DNA from: Actinomycetota bacterium
GTDB lineage: Bacteria; Actinomycetota; Acidimicrobiia; Spongiisociales; UBA5794
Length of the DNA stretch: 35,104 nucleotides
Reading direction: 5' to 3'
Assembly (NCBI GenBank): GCA_030123765.1
Contig: JASJXX010000021.1
Coordinates: 1 to 35,104, forward strand
Below are positions 9,974-19,995 of the stretch, in pieces. Below the pieces are notes generated by a model. That model searched no databases and had not been told where the DNA came from. It was given only the letters and a program-made list of their open reading frames with translations. The translations under genes were made by a program, and so were the position numbers. Position 1 is the first letter of the stretch, and each line of letters opens with the position of its first letter.

Positions 9974-10004
9974 CCTTTAATTCGGTCCTGCGAGGCCGTA
10001 AAGG
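9974..10004 (+). promoter_or_regulatory. PyrR-binding loop
   Basis: CCTTTA/TAAAGG outer stem enclosing GGTCCTGCGAGGCC, matching the PyrR-loop consensus UCCNGNGAGGY. Confidence 0.85.
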
Positions 10005-10014
10005 ATGGAGAACG

Positions 10015-10092
10015 ATGAAGCAGATCACGCGGCCGCACGCCCACAACGTGCGGTCTTTCTCGTTGCGGGAGGACCTTCGATGCGCCAGGTAA
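10015..10092 (+). CDS. Unannotated 25-codon leader ORF (MKQITRPHAHNVRSFSLREDLRCAR) overlapping the pyrR start
   Basis: SD-like AAAGGA 10000-10005, ATG 10015, TAA 10090-10092; overlaps pyrR ATG 10080. Too short for the supplied ORF track. Confidence 0.5.
   Translation: MKQITRPHAHNVRSFSLREDLRCAR
10033..10060 (+). terminator. Candidate attenuator/intrinsic terminator in the pyr leader
   Basis: ccgcacg-cccacaa-cgtgcgg 7-bp stem followed by tctttct. Confidence 0.5.
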
Positions 10093-10613
10093 TGTCAGAG
10101 ACGGAACTTGGTCGAGTCACGAGGCGGATCGCACACGAGATCGTTGAACGCAACCATGGCACGGAGAACATTGTCCTGGTTGGAATTCTCACCAGAGGCA
10201 AGCCGTTCGCTGAGCGAATAGCGAAGGTCCTGTCAGAGATCGAGGGTCGTCCCGTGCTGCCGGGGAGCCTCGACATCGGGATGTATCGTGACGACCTCGA
10301 TACCAGGCCGAAGACCAGGATCGGCCCCACAAACATACCAGAGAGCATCGACGGCAGAACAGTCATCCTTGCCGACGATGTGCTGTTCACCGGTCGGACG
10401 ATTAGAGCAGCACTCGACGCCCTTACTGATCTGGGTCGGCCGGGCGCTGTCCAGCTCGCCGTCGTGGTGGACCGCGGGCATCGGCAGCTCCCCATCAGGG
10501 CCGACTTCGTAGGCAAGAACATCCCGACCGCCGCCGCAGAGCGCGTCTCGGTGCGCTTTGAGGAGATCGACGGCGCAGACGGCGTGTGGATCGATGCGGG
10601 AGTGGAGGAATGA
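10080..10613 (+). CDS. pyrR: Bifunctional pyr operon regulator / uracil phosphoribosyltransferase PyrR
   Basis: GILTRGKPFAERIA, VILADDVLFTGRTIRAALDAL PRPP motif. Start ATG 10080 with gggagga SD instead of track start 10005. Confidence 0.95.
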   Translation: MRQVMSETELGRVTRRIAHEIVERNHGTENIVLVGILTRGKPFAERIAKVLSEIEGRPVLPGSLDIGMYRDDLDTRPKTRIGPTNIPESIDGRTVILADDVLFTGRTIRAALDALTDLGRPGAVQLAVVVDRGHRQLPIRADFVGKNIPTAAAERVSVRFEEIDGADGVWIDAGVEE

Positions 10614-11527
10614 ACCATCTGCTCACGATGGAGAACCTCGACAGGGGGACTCTTGAGAGTCTGCTCGACGAAGCCGACGACTTCGCCGAGGTGCTCACCC
10701 GACCGATCCCGAAGGTGCCCGCACTGCGCGGGAAGACCGTCGCCACCATGTTCTTCGAGCCATCTACCCGCACGAGGATGTCCTTCGAGAAGGCAGCGAA
10801 AGCGCTCTCTGCCGACACGGTTTCATTCTCGCCGGGAACCTCGGCGCTATCGAAGGGGGAGTCCCTCAAGGACACGGTGCTCACGGTGAGGGCTATGGGA
10901 GTCGACCTCATGATTGTGCGGCACCAGGCGACGGGGGCACCGTGGCGCATAGCGGAGTGGTTGGACATCCCGATCATCAACGGAGGCGATGGAGCCCATC
11001 AGCATCCGACCCAGGCGTTACTCGACTGTCTGACCATCCGTCAGCGATTCGGCTCCCTCGACGGGTTGACCATCGCGATTGTTGGCGATGTCAAGCATTC
11101 TCGGGTCGCTCGCTCAGACATCTTCGCCATGACCGCACTCGGGGCGAAGGTGATTCTTGTGGGACCGTCGACGCTTCTCCCGCTCGACCCGGAGGCGTGG
11201 CCGGTGACTGTGACGTCAAATCTCGATGAGGTTCTCGACGCCGTTGACGTCGTGTACTTGCTGAGGGTGCAGACCGAACGCGGTGGCGCCTCGGTCTTCC
11301 CCTCGCTTGCAGAGTACGCAGTGAAGTACGGAATGAACACGGAACGTCTCGCTCGTCTGAGGCCGGATGCCGTTGTGATGCATCCCGGGCCGATGAACCG
11401 CGGTGTCGAGATCGGGTACGACGTCGCTGACGATGACAGGTCTCTGGTGCTCCAACAAGTGACGAACGGGATCGCCGTGCGGATGGCAGTGCTGTTCCGT
11501 CTGATCGGAGGAGAGCAAGATGCATGA
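10610..11527 (+). CDS. pyrB: Aspartate carbamoyltransferase catalytic subunit
   Basis: FFEPSTRTRMSFEKAAKAL, GDGAHQHPTQALLD, HPGPMNRGVEI. Start ATG 10610. Confidence 0.97.
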   Translation: MNHLLTMENLDRGTLESLLDEADDFAEVLTRPIPKVPALRGKTVATMFFEPSTRTRMSFEKAAKALSADTVSFSPGTSALSKGESLKDTVLTVRAMGVDLMIVRHQATGAPWRIAEWLDIPIINGGDGAHQHPTQALLDCLTIRQRFGSLDGLTIAIVGDVKHSRVARSDIFAMTALGAKVILVGPSTLLPLDPEAWPVTVTSNLDEVLDAVDVVYLLRVQTERGGASVFPSLAEYAVKYGMNTERLARLRPDAVVMHPGPMNRGVEIGYDVADDDRSLVLQQVTNGIAVRMAVLFRLIGGEQDA

Positions 11528-12782
11528 TCTCGTTCTGGTCGGCGGGTCAGTCCTCACCGACGCGGGCCTCCGCACCACAGATGTAGCGGTCACCGACGGA
11601 AGGGTGACGGCCATCGGACGCGAGCTCGGGGAGTCCCGCGAGATCGTTGAGTGCTCAGGCGCGTGGGTCGGCCCGGGCTTTGTCGACCTGCATACACACC
11701 TACGCGATCCTGGTCACGAATGGAGAGAAGACATAGGGAGCGGGTCGGCTGCAGCGGCAGCGGGCGGCTATACCGCCCTGGTCGCGATGCCGAACACTGA
11801 CCCACCGATCGACGCCGGGCACCTCGCTCTGCGTATATCGGACGAGGCACGCAGAGTGGGTAAGGTCGCGGTTGTGTCGGCGGGATGCCTCACGATGGGG
11901 AGAGGGGGGGAGCGGATGGCGCATCTCGACGATCTCTGGTCCGCGGGGGTTCGACTCTTCACGGATGACGGAGACTCGCTCCAGAACGTCGCGGTGCTGC
12001 GCTCCGTCATGGAGTACGTGGCGCAGCTCGGCGGCGTCGTATCCCAACACGCGCTCGACGCCGATCTCTCCGGTGCAGGTTTCATGCATGAAGGCTCGGT
12101 CTCTTCCCGCCTCGGCATATACGGCATCCCGAGACAGGCGGACGACATCGTGATCGCCCGTGACATCGCGATTATGCGCATGACGGGGGTGCGCTATCAC
12201 GTGCAGCATCTCTCAACGGCAGGTGGGGTTGCACTCGTTGCTGCAGCGAAGGCGGAGGGGCTGCCGATAACTGCGGAGGTCACTCCGCATCATCTGATGT
12301 TCGACCACACAGCCGTCATGTCTACAGACTCCAACTTCAAGATGATGCCGCCGCTGAGAGAGGAGAGCGATAGGGAGGCTCTCGTCGAGGGCCTCCGATC
12401 GGGTGTCATTGACGCTGTCGCAACCGATCATGCGCCCCAGAGCGCGGTTGAGAAGGACGTACCCTTCGAGCATGCGCTCAACGGCGTGATCGGTCTTGAA
12501 TGGGCGGCATCGGTTGTCAACGGCGTGGTCTCGCTTGATCAGGACGTGTTCTTCGATCGCATGTCGATCACTCCGGCAGCCATCGCGGGGTTCACCGACC
12601 ACGGACGAGCGGTGGCAGTCGGGGCAGAAGCGAACCTCGTCGTCTTCGACCCGAACGTGAGATGGACGCCGACATCGACTCGTTCGAGGTCGCGCAACGC
12701 ACCCTATCTCGGGCGAGAACTCACGGGGAGGGTGGAGGTGACGATCCTCGGAGGGGCGATTACCTATGGAGGTGAACTATGA
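11520..12782 (+). CDS. pyrC: Dihydroorotase
   Basis: GFVDLHTHLRDPGHEWREDI, AMPNTDPPID, ATDHAPQ. Confidence 0.96.
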   Translation: MHDLVLVGGSVLTDAGLRTTDVAVTDGRVTAIGRELGESREIVECSGAWVGPGFVDLHTHLRDPGHEWREDIGSGSAAAAAGGYTALVAMPNTDPPIDAGHLALRISDEARRVGKVAVVSAGCLTMGRGGERMAHLDDLWSAGVRLFTDDGDSLQNVAVLRSVMEYVAQLGGVVSQHALDADLSGAGFMHEGSVSSRLGIYGIPRQADDIVIARDIAIMRMTGVRYHVQHLSTAGGVALVAAAKAEGLPITAEVTPHHLMFDHTAVMSTDSNFKMMPPLREESDREALVEGLRSGVIDAVATDHAPQSAVEKDVPFEHALNGVIGLEWAASVVNGVVSLDQDVFFDRMSITPAAIAGFTDHGRAVAVGAEANLVVFDPNVRWTPTSTRSRSRNAPYLGRELTGRVEVTILGGAITYGGEL

Positions 12783-13945
12783 GAGAGGGGCTGCTTGTCA
12801 CAGCGGACGGAGCGGTGTTCCGCGGCAGGTCAGGAGGTGTTGCGGGCGTCGCGACAGGCGAAGCGGTATTTAACACTGCGATGACGGGGTACCAGGAGAT
12901 CATCACAGATCCTTCCTACGCTGGTCAGATTGTGATTCTGACGGCGCCCCAGATCGGAAATTATGGATCAACCGATCGTGACGACCAGTCGTCCCGAGTC
13001 CACGCACGTGCGCTCGTAACGAGATCAATGAGCAGGATCGCCTCTTCGTGGCGCTCCACAGAGCCCTTCGACGAATATCTTGTGCGTCACGGCGTGGTCG
13101 CTCTCTGCGATGTCGACACCCGGCGTCTCACACGCCACATCCGTGATCATGGGGCCATGCCTGTGGCGGTGGGAACGGAGATCGACGAAGCAGAGCTCGT
13201 CGAGCTCGCTGCGGCCGAGCCCTCGATGGTGGGACAGGACCTCGCGAGCGCCGTGTCCACTACGGAGAAGTACTTGTGCAGAGCCACGACCGACGCTGTC
13301 GGCCACGTCGTCGCGTTCGACTTCGGGATTAAGACGGAGATGATTCGCTCGTTGAACGGCCGCGGTCTCGACGTCACCGTGGTTCCTGCATCGACGTCGG
13401 CTGCCGAAGCTCTCGCGCTCCAGCCCGACGCTGTCTTCCTCTCGAACGGCCCGGGCGACCCGGAGCCGCTTGCAGGGCCGATTGAGGCGATCAGGGGCCT
13501 CCTCGGAAAGACCCCCGTGTTCGGAGTCTGCCTCGGGCACCAACTCCTGGGCCTCGCGCTCGGTGCAACCACGTTCAAGTTGCCCTTCGGCCATCACGGA
13601 GGGAACCACCCGGTGCGAAGGCTCTCAGATGGAAGAGTGGCGATCACCTCCCAGAATCACGGGTTCGCTGTCGATCTGTGGTCCCTTGCAGGCGGAGAGC
13701 GCCCCGCCCGCCGGGGACTCCCGACTCCGGATCTGCTGCCCGTGAGCGTCGAGACGCAATTCGGCGACGTGTCGCCCACCCATCAGAATCTCAACGACGG
13801 CACGACGGAGGGTCTGGAGTGCCGGGACGTTGACGCCTTCTCGGTGCAGTATCACCCGGAAGCGGCCCCCGGCCCGAACGATGCAACCGTCCTCTTCGAC
13901 CAATTCGCCACCATGGTGAAGGAGAGCCGTGCCGAAACGACGTGA
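12779..13945 (+). CDS. carA: Carbamoyl-phosphate synthase small subunit
   Basis: [52 protein letters not shown]. Confidence 0.97.
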   Translation: MREGLLVTADGAVFRGRSGGVAGVATGEAVFNTAMTGYQEIITDPSYAGQIVILTAPQIGNYGSTDRDDQSSRVHARALVTRSMSRIASSWRSTEPFDEYLVRHGVVALCDVDTRRLTRHIRDHGAMPVAVGTEIDEAELVELAAAEPSMVGQDLASAVSTTEKYLCRATTDAVGHVVAFDFGIKTEMIRSLNGRGLDVTVVPASTSAAEALALQPDAVFLSNGPGDPEPLAGPIEAIRGLLGKTPVFGVCLGHQLLGLALGATTFKLPFGHHGGNHPVRRLSDGRVAITSQNHGFAVDLWSLAGGERPARRGLPTPDLLPVSVETQFGDVSPTHQNLNDGTTEGLECRDVDAFSVQYHPEAAPGPNDATVLFDQFATMVKESRAETT

Positions 13946-16900
13946 CATCAAGTCGATCCTCGTGATCGGCTCTGGTCCGATCATCATCGGCCAAGGGTGC
14001 GAGTTCGACTACAGCGGCACGCAGGCTGTGAAGGTGCTGAGGGAGCAGGGCTACCGCGTCATCCTCGTGAACTCGAACCCTGCGACGATCATGACAGATC
14101 CCGAGTTTGCCGACGCGACGTATATCGAGCCGATCACCGCCTCTGTGGTCGAACAGATTCTGCGTAAGGAGCGTCCTGACGCCGTGCTCCCCACGCTCGG
14201 TGGCCAGACGGCTCTCAACGTCACGATGGAGCTCGCGAAGCGGAACGTCTTCGACGACCTTGCGATCGAACTCATAGGAGCCTCACTTGACGCAATTGAG
14301 GCTGCAGAAGACCGCGGCCGCTTCAAAGAGATCATGGAAGCCGCGGGTATGGAGACGGCCGAGGGACACTACGTGAGGTCGATGGAAGACGCGAGAGCCG
14401 CGGTCGAAGACCTCGGTTACCCCGTGATGGTCCGTCCAAGCTACATCCTGGGCGGGGGAGGAACGGGCCTCGCGTACGACGAAGACGAGTTCGAGCGAGT
14501 CGTCCAGATCGGCATGGACGCCTCTCCAATCGGCGAGATCCTGATTGAGGTCTCCGTGTACGGTTGGAAGGAGTTCGAGCTCGAAGTGATGCGGGATTCA
14601 GCGGACAATGCAGTGATCGTATGCTCGATCGAGAATCTCGATCCTATGGGCGTCCACACCGGGGATTCGATCACAGTCGCACCCGTGATGACGCTCTCCG
14701 ACCGGGAGTATCAGGCAATGCGGGACGACGCGATCGCGTGCGTGCGCGCGATCGGTGTTGAGACCGGTGGCTCAAACGTGCAGTTCGCTGTTGATCCGAA
14801 GACAGGGAGAAGGATCATCATCGAGATGAACCCGCGCGTGTCGCGTTCCTCTGCCCTTGCATCCAAGGCGACCGGGTTCCCCATTGCAAAGATGGCCGCG
14901 CTGCTCGCCGTCGGTTTCACTCTCGATGAGATAGCGAACGATATCACGGGGGCAACACCTGCCTCCTTCGAACCTGCCCTCGACTACGTCGTCGTGAAGG
15001 TGCCGAGGTTCGACCTCGCGAAGTTCCCCTCGGTCGAACCGGTGCTTGGCACCTCGATGCAGTCGGTCGGTGAGGCTATGGCGTTCGGCAGGACGTTCCC
15101 GGAAGCGCTCCAGAAAGCGCTGCGCAGCCTCGAGACCGGCCGCTGGGGCTTGAACGCCGACGCGGGTGAGGAGCGACTGAGGGAGCTCAACGATGATGAG
15201 CTCCAGGCGCGTGTCGCCGTGCCGAGTCCCGAGAGAGTCTACGAGGTCGCGGAGGCGCTCTATCGAGGTGCTGACGCGAACGAGATCGCCGAGGCAAGCT
15301 TTATCGACCCATGGTTCATTGATCAGATCGCGCAGGTCGTAGAGCTTCGTGGAACCCTGGAGTCCCGGGTGTCGGATCCCTCCCTGCTTCGCGAAGCGAA
15401 GCGCTTCGGTTTCTCAGACAAACAGCTCGCGTATCTCTGGAATCAGACGGCGTCCGATGTCGCCGAGCTCCGAAGAGAGCACGGCATCTCCGTGACATAC
15501 AAGACGGTTGACACCTGCGCTGCAGAGTTCGAAGCTCAGACACCGTATTTCTACTCTACGTTCGAGGACGACAGCGAGGCGCCGCCCGCAGGCACAGATA
15601 CTGTGATGGTGCTCGGATCCGGTCCGAACAGGATCGGACAAGGCATTGAGTTCGATTACTGCTGCGTGCACGCTGCTTTCGCGCTCGAAGACGCCGGCTA
15701 TGAGACGGTGATGGTCAACTGCAATCCGGAGACTGTCTCCACCGATTACGACACGTCGACGCGGCTCTACTTCGAACCACTCACCATTGAGGATGTCCTG
15801 GCCATAGTGGCGGTGGAGAAGCCCAAGGCCGTGATCGTGCAGTTCGGCGGACAGACCCCGCTCGGCCTTGCACATGAACTGGAGATGGCAGGGGTCCGGA
15901 TCGCAGGGACCTCGCCAGACTCCATCGACATGGCAGAGGACAGAGAGCGCTTCGCCCTCCTCTGCTCCGAGCTCGGCATCCGCCAGCCTCCCCACGGCAC
16001 GGCCGTGAATCTCGACGGGGCCATGGCCGTCGTCGACGAGATAGGGTTCCCTGTCATCGTGCGTCCCTCCTACGTGCTGGGGGGGAGAGCGATGCGGATC
16101 ATCTACGGCGTAGAGGAGCTCAGCAGTTATCTCGCGGACTTGTACTCCGTCGCACGCGGTAGCGAAGTGGACCTCTCTGCATCCCCTCTGCTCATAGATC
16201 GGTTCCTTGAGTCGGCTATTGAGGTGGACGTCGACGCGGTGTACGACGGTAACGATATGTATATCGGGGGGATCATGGAGCACGTCGAAGAGGCAGGAGT
16301 CCACTCGGGCGACTCTGCATGCGTCGTGCCCCCTCCGACTCTCTCTGATCGGGTGATCGACGAGATCCGTGAGGACACGCTGAAGTTGGCGAGGGGACTC
16401 GGCGTCCGTGGACTTCTGAACATTCAGTTCGCACTGCGCGGTGACGACCTCTTCGTTCTTGAAGCCAACCCGAGAGCCTCCCGAACAGTGCCTTTCATCT
16501 CGAAGGCGACAGGCGTCCCCCTTGCCAAGGTGGCGACGAGAGTGATGATGGGAGAGACGCTTGCCGACCTCAGGAAGGCGGGTGTCCTGCCTCACCAGAC
16601 TCCGGAGCTGCCGTACGTGGCGGTGAAGGAGGCGGTTCTTCCGTGGAAGCGTTTCCCGAACGAGGACACGCTGCTCGGCCCCGAGATGCGTGCCACGGGT
16701 GAGGTGATGGGGATCGGTCCCACAGTGGCGGTAGCGTACGCGAAGGCGCTGAGTGGGGCGGGCCACGTGGTGCCTAGCGGCGGCTCGGTATTCATCTCCC
16801 TCGCGGATCGGGACAAGGCGCGAGGTGTCGAGATTGCGCAGATCCTCATCGACCTGGGTTTCAAAATCTTCGCAACCCACGGCACGGCCGGGCACCTCGC

Positions 16901-17189
16901 GCGTAAGGGGATCGCGGCAACTCACGTCGACAAGGTGGGGGAGGGCGCCTACGACCCGGTTCGTCTCATTGAAGAGGAACGCATCGACTTGATTGTGAAC
17001 ACACCCGCAGGGGGGAAGGCGCGAGGCGACGGAAGGATCATCCGACTCGCAGCGACGAGGCACGGGATCCCGTGTGTCACGACGGCGGAGGGCGGCCTCG
17101 CCGTAGCGAGGAGTATCGTCGCAGCACGAAGCGGGACATTTGAAGTTGTGAGCATCCAGGACCACCATGAGGCTGCAGGTCTGAGATGA
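13929..17189 (+). CDS. carB: Carbamoyl-phosphate synthase large subunit
   Basis: 1086 aa, duplicated ATP-grasp halves ([17 protein letters not shown] / [17 protein letters not shown]); GTG start. Confidence 0.98.
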   Translation: MPKRRDIKSILVIGSGPIIIGQGCEFDYSGTQAVKVLREQGYRVILVNSNPATIMTDPEFADATYIEPITASVVEQILRKERPDAVLPTLGGQTALNVTMELAKRNVFDDLAIELIGASLDAIEAAEDRGRFKEIMEAAGMETAEGHYVRSMEDARAAVEDLGYPVMVRPSYILGGGGTGLAYDEDEFERVVQIGMDASPIGEILIEVSVYGWKEFELEVMRDSADNAVIVCSIENLDPMGVHTGDSITVAPVMTLSDREYQAMRDDAIACVRAIGVETGGSNVQFAVDPKTGRRIIIEMNPRVSRSSALASKATGFPIAKMAALLAVGFTLDEIANDITGATPASFEPALDYVVVKVPRFDLAKFPSVEPVLGTSMQSVGEAMAFGRTFPEALQKALRSLETGRWGLNADAGEERLRELNDDELQARVAVPSPERVYEVAEALYRGADANEIAEASFIDPWFIDQIAQVVELRGTLESRVSDPSLLREAKRFGFSDKQLAYLWNQTASDVAELRREHGISVTYKTVDTCAAEFEAQTPYFYSTFEDDSEAPPAGTDTVMVLGSGPNRIGQGIEFDYCCVHAAFALEDAGYETVMVNCNPETVSTDYDTSTRLYFEPLTIEDVLAIVAVEKPKAVIVQFGGQTPLGLAHELEMAGVRIAGTSPDSIDMAEDRERFALLCSELGIRQPPHGTAVNLDGAMAVVDEIGFPVIVRPSYVLGGRAMRIIYGVEELSSYLADLYSVARGSEVDLSASPLLIDRFLESAIEVDVDAVYDGNDMYIGGIMEHVEEAGVHSGDSACVVPPPTLSDRVIDEIREDTLKLARGLGVRGLLNIQFALRGDDLFVLEANPRASRTVPFISKATGVPLAKVATRVMMGETLADLRKAGVLPHQTPELPYVAVKEAVLPWKRFPNEDTLLGPEMRATGEVMGIGPTVAVAYAKALSGAGHVVPSGGSVFISLADRDKARGVEIAQILIDLGFKIFATHGTAGHLARKGIAATHVDKVGEGAYDPVRLIEEERIDLIVNTPAGGKARGDGRIIRLAATRHGIPCVTTAEGGLAVARSIVAARSGTFEVVSIQDHHEAAGLR

Positions 17190-18094
17190 AGCGTCTTGGA
17201 ACCTCGCTCGGCACGTACGTACTCTCCTCCCCTCTCATAGCGGCCGCAGGAACAGTCGGGTCGATCGTAGAGTTCGCCGACGTCATCGACTTCTCCCTCT
17301 ACGGCGCAGCTACCACCAAGTCCGTCGCTCCGGAGCCCTGGCCAGGGAGAGAGCCACCGCGTATCGCTCCGGGCGAGATGGGGATGCTCAACAGCATCGG
17401 CATCCAGAACACGGGAATCGATGTTTGGGCGGAGTCGATGGCGACCGAGCTGGCCGGCATCCCAACGAAGGTGTGGGGGAGCGTCGTCGCTCACGACATC
17501 GAGGGATTCGGTGAGGTCGCCCGCAGAATGGCAGATGTCGGCGTGTCAGCGATCGAGGTCAACCTCTCGTGCCCGAACCTCGACGGTACTCCCTTCGCTC
17601 TCGACCCCTTACTTTCACGCGACGTGGTGCGTTGCGTCCGCGACGCGGTCTCCCTCCCCATAGGTGCGAAGCTCTCCTCAGACGCCGAGCCGATCACAGC
17701 AGTAGCGTCAGCGGTCCAGGGGGCCGGGGCAGACTGGGTCGTGGTTGCGAACACCGTCATGGCCGCGCGGATTGATCCGGTCACGAGACGACCCGTCCTG
17801 AGTGGTCTCATCGGTGGATACTCAGGTGCTCCTATCCGACCGATCACGCTGAGAAGCGTTCTGCAAGTTGCCAGAGATCTCCCCGATCTGCCGATCGTCG
17901 GGTGTGGAGGCGTATCTCAAGCAGGTCACGTAGTGGAGTATCTTCTCGCGGGAGCCGCTGCAGTCGCCATCGGTTCAGCACACTTCAAAACACCTCGCGT
18001 CGCCCGGAAAATCACCCGCGACCTGGAGCGGTACATCCGTCGACATGAGCTCTCCGGAGTCGCGGAACTGATTGGAGCCTACGAACCGTGGTGA
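17186..18094 (+). CDS. pyrD: Class 1 dihydroorotate dehydrogenase (1B-like)
   Basis: [19 protein letters not shown] (catalytic Cys), [23 protein letters not shown]; overlaps carB. Confidence 0.9.
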   Translation: MKRLGTSLGTYVLSSPLIAAAGTVGSIVEFADVIDFSLYGAATTKSVAPEPWPGREPPRIAPGEMGMLNSIGIQNTGIDVWAESMATELAGIPTKVWGSVVAHDIEGFGEVARRMADVGVSAIEVNLSCPNLDGTPFALDPLLSRDVVRCVRDAVSLPIGAKLSSDAEPITAVASAVQGAGADWVVVANTVMAARIDPVTRRPVLSGLIGGYSGAPIRPITLRSVLQVARDLPDLPIVGCGGVSQAGHVVEYLLAGAAAVAIGSAHFKTPRVARKITRDLERYIRRHELSGVAELIGAYEPW

Positions 18095-18795
18095 CCTCCA
18101 ACCCGATCATCGTCGCTCTCGACTTGCCTACCGCGGAGGAGGCAGTACGGATGGCCCGGACGCTTGCTGATCACGTCGGCGCGTTCAAGATCGGCCTCGG
18201 CCTCCTCTGTGGCCCTGGACCCGGAACGATCGGTGCGCTCGTCAGGGTTGGGAAGCCGGTCTTCGTGGATGCCAAGCTCCATGACATCCCCAGCCAGGTC
18301 AGAGCAGCGGCAGAGCGGCTCGGCAAACACGGCGCCCGGTGGGTCACTGCACATGTCGGGGGTGGCCACAACATGCTTGAGGCAGCGGTTGAAGGCCTCA
18401 CCATGGGAGCGGGTGGCGCGCAGGCAGGAATCCTCGGCGTCTCCGTGCTCACCTCACTTGATCAGGCGGATCTTGAGAGGATCGGGATCCAGAGGACCCC
18501 GGGCCAGCTCGTCGGCAGAATGGCCAAGGTGGCCGATGGCGCAGGGTGCGAAGGCCTGGTGTGCTCGCCCCAGGAGCTCAACGTGGTGAGTCAAGCGGCA
18601 CCACGTCTCATACGTGTCACTCCGGGAATACGAGTTAGGGACCTCGGCGATGACCAGGCACGTACGGCAACACCGCTCGCTGCGATCGAGCGCGGCGCGA
18701 CGATGCTTGTCATCGGCAGGCCGATCACTCAGGCCTCTGACCCGGCGGGCGCCGCAGCAGCCATTCTCGCGGATATCACCGGCTCAGCGCCGTAG
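18088..18795 (+). CDS. pyrF: Orotidine-5'-phosphate decarboxylase
   Basis: IVALDLPTAEEAVRMA, FVDAKLHDIPSQV, VTPGIRVRDLGDDQARTATPLAAIERGATMLVIGRPI; GTG start. Confidence 0.95.
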   Translation: MVTSNPIIVALDLPTAEEAVRMARTLADHVGAFKIGLGLLCGPGPGTIGALVRVGKPVFVDAKLHDIPSQVRAAAERLGKHGARWVTAHVGGGHNMLEAAVEGLTMGAGGAQAGILGVSVLTSLDQADLERIGIQRTPGQLVGRMAKVADGAGCEGLVCSPQELNVVSQAAPRLIRVTPGIRVRDLGDDQARTATPLAAIERGATMLVIGRPITQASDPAGAAAAILADITGSAP

Positions 18796-18826
18796 AATTG
18801 ATACGATGCCTCCCGGAGAGGAGAGC

Positions 18827-19138
18827 ATGGCGCTTCCAGAGATGACCGAGGAGCAACGCACGGCCGCGCTCGCGCGTGCCGGGGAAGCCCGCAGGCTCCG
18901 CGCGGAGATCAAGCAGCTCCTGAAGACGGGGAGCCTCTCGTTCGCCGACGTGCTCGAGCGGGCAGCGGCGAATGATCTTGTCGCGGGGACGAAGATCCAA
19001 GCAATAGTGGTCTCGATGCCTGGCATGGGCAAGGTGAGCACGAAGCGGCTCCTTGAGGAGATCGGCGTGGCGAGCAATCGCACGATCAGGGGTCTTGGGA
19101 GAAAGCAGCGCGAGGCCCTTCTTGAACGCTTCTCCTGA
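18827..19138 (+). CDS. mihF: Integration host factor, actinobacterial type (mIHF)
   Basis: ALPEMTEEQRTAALARAGEARRLRAEIKQLLKTGSLS...MPGMGKVSTKRLLEEIGVASNRTIRGLGRKQREALLE; usual pyrF/gmk/rpoZ neighbourhood. Start ATG 18827 (or in-frame ATG 18806). Confidence 0.92.
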   Translation: MALPEMTEEQRTAALARAGEARRLRAEIKQLLKTGSLSFADVLERAAANDLVAGTKIQAIVVSMPGMGKVSTKRLLEEIGVASNRTIRGLGRKQREALLERFS

Positions 19139-19706
19139 CGGCAGACTCGTCGTCATCTCCGGCCCTTCCGGAGTCGGCAAGTCGAGCATCGTCGACGTGG
19201 TCGTGGACCGGACAGATTCGTGTTTCTCGGTCTCGGCTACGACGAAGCCCCCCCGGCAGGGGGAGGTGGACGGCGTCGACTATCACTTCATGACCCGCGA
19301 AGCCTTTCTCGATGCCACCGATGGAGGCTTGATGCTGGAATGGGCCGAGTACGCGGGGCACCTCTATGGGACCCTGCGGAGTGAGGTGGAGCCGCCACTT
19401 TCGCGGGGAGTCAACGTGATTCTCAACATCGAGATCGAAGGAGCGAAGCAGATTCGCGGAACGTATCCGGGTGCCGTCCTGATCTTCATCACTCCCCCCT
19501 CCCTCCAAGAGCTCGCACGACGTCTCGCAGGGAGAGGAGACACCGCTCCAGACGACGTCGAGCGGAGGTTCAGCATCGCCGCACACGAGATCGCCGCGGC
19601 GGCAGATGTGTACGACCACATCGTTGAGAACGACGTTCTTGACGACGCGATCACCCGGGTTCTCGATATACTCGACGGCGAAGGTGCCGACGCTGTGACG
19701 TTGTGA
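19122..19706 (+). CDS. gmk: Guanylate kinase
   Basis: LVVISGPSGVGKSSIVDVV, TTKPPRQGEVDGVDYHFMTREAF. Start uncertain: TTG 19122 proposed, TTG 19053 in the track. Confidence 0.93.
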   Translation: MNASPDGRLVVISGPSGVGKSSIVDVVVDRTDSCFSVSATTKPPRQGEVDGVDYHFMTREAFLDATDGGLMLEWAEYAGHLYGTLRSEVEPPLSRGVNVILNIEIEGAKQIRGTYPGAVLIFITPPSLQELARRLAGRGDTAPDDVERRFSIAAHEIAAAADVYDHIVENDVLDDAITRVLDILDGEGADAVTL

Positions 19707-19761
19707 CGCTTTGTGCCGCCCGAGCGGTGATCTGACTGTGACCTGAGGAGCCCATCGAATC

Positions 19762-19992
19762 ATGATTGAACCATCCATCGACGTGTTAGTAGAGAAGACG
19801 GGTTCCCGTTTCGCTCTTGTCGTGCTTGCCGCACGCCGCGCGAGGCAGATCAACGCCTATTACAACGAACTTGGTGCCGGAATCGGCGGTTATGTACCTC
19901 CCCAGGTTCACTCACTCTCAAGAAAGCCTCTCTCGATCTCTCTGGAAGAGATCGCTGCAGATAAAGTTGTCATCGCCCCGATGGAGGAGTAG
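19762..19992 (+). CDS. rpoZ: DNA-directed RNA polymerase omega subunit
   Basis: MIEPSIDVLVEKTGSRFALVVLAARRARQINAYYNELG. Confidence 0.93.
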   Translation: MIEPSIDVLVEKTGSRFALVVLAARRARQINAYYNELGAGIGGYVPPQVHSLSRKPLSISLEEIAADKVVIAPMEE

Positions 19993-19995
19993 TTC

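Noticed and set aside
15414-17168. 584-aa minus-strand ORF antisense to carB
   Set aside because: Shadow ORF of GC-rich codon bias; no recognisable domain, fully covered by a well-supported carB.
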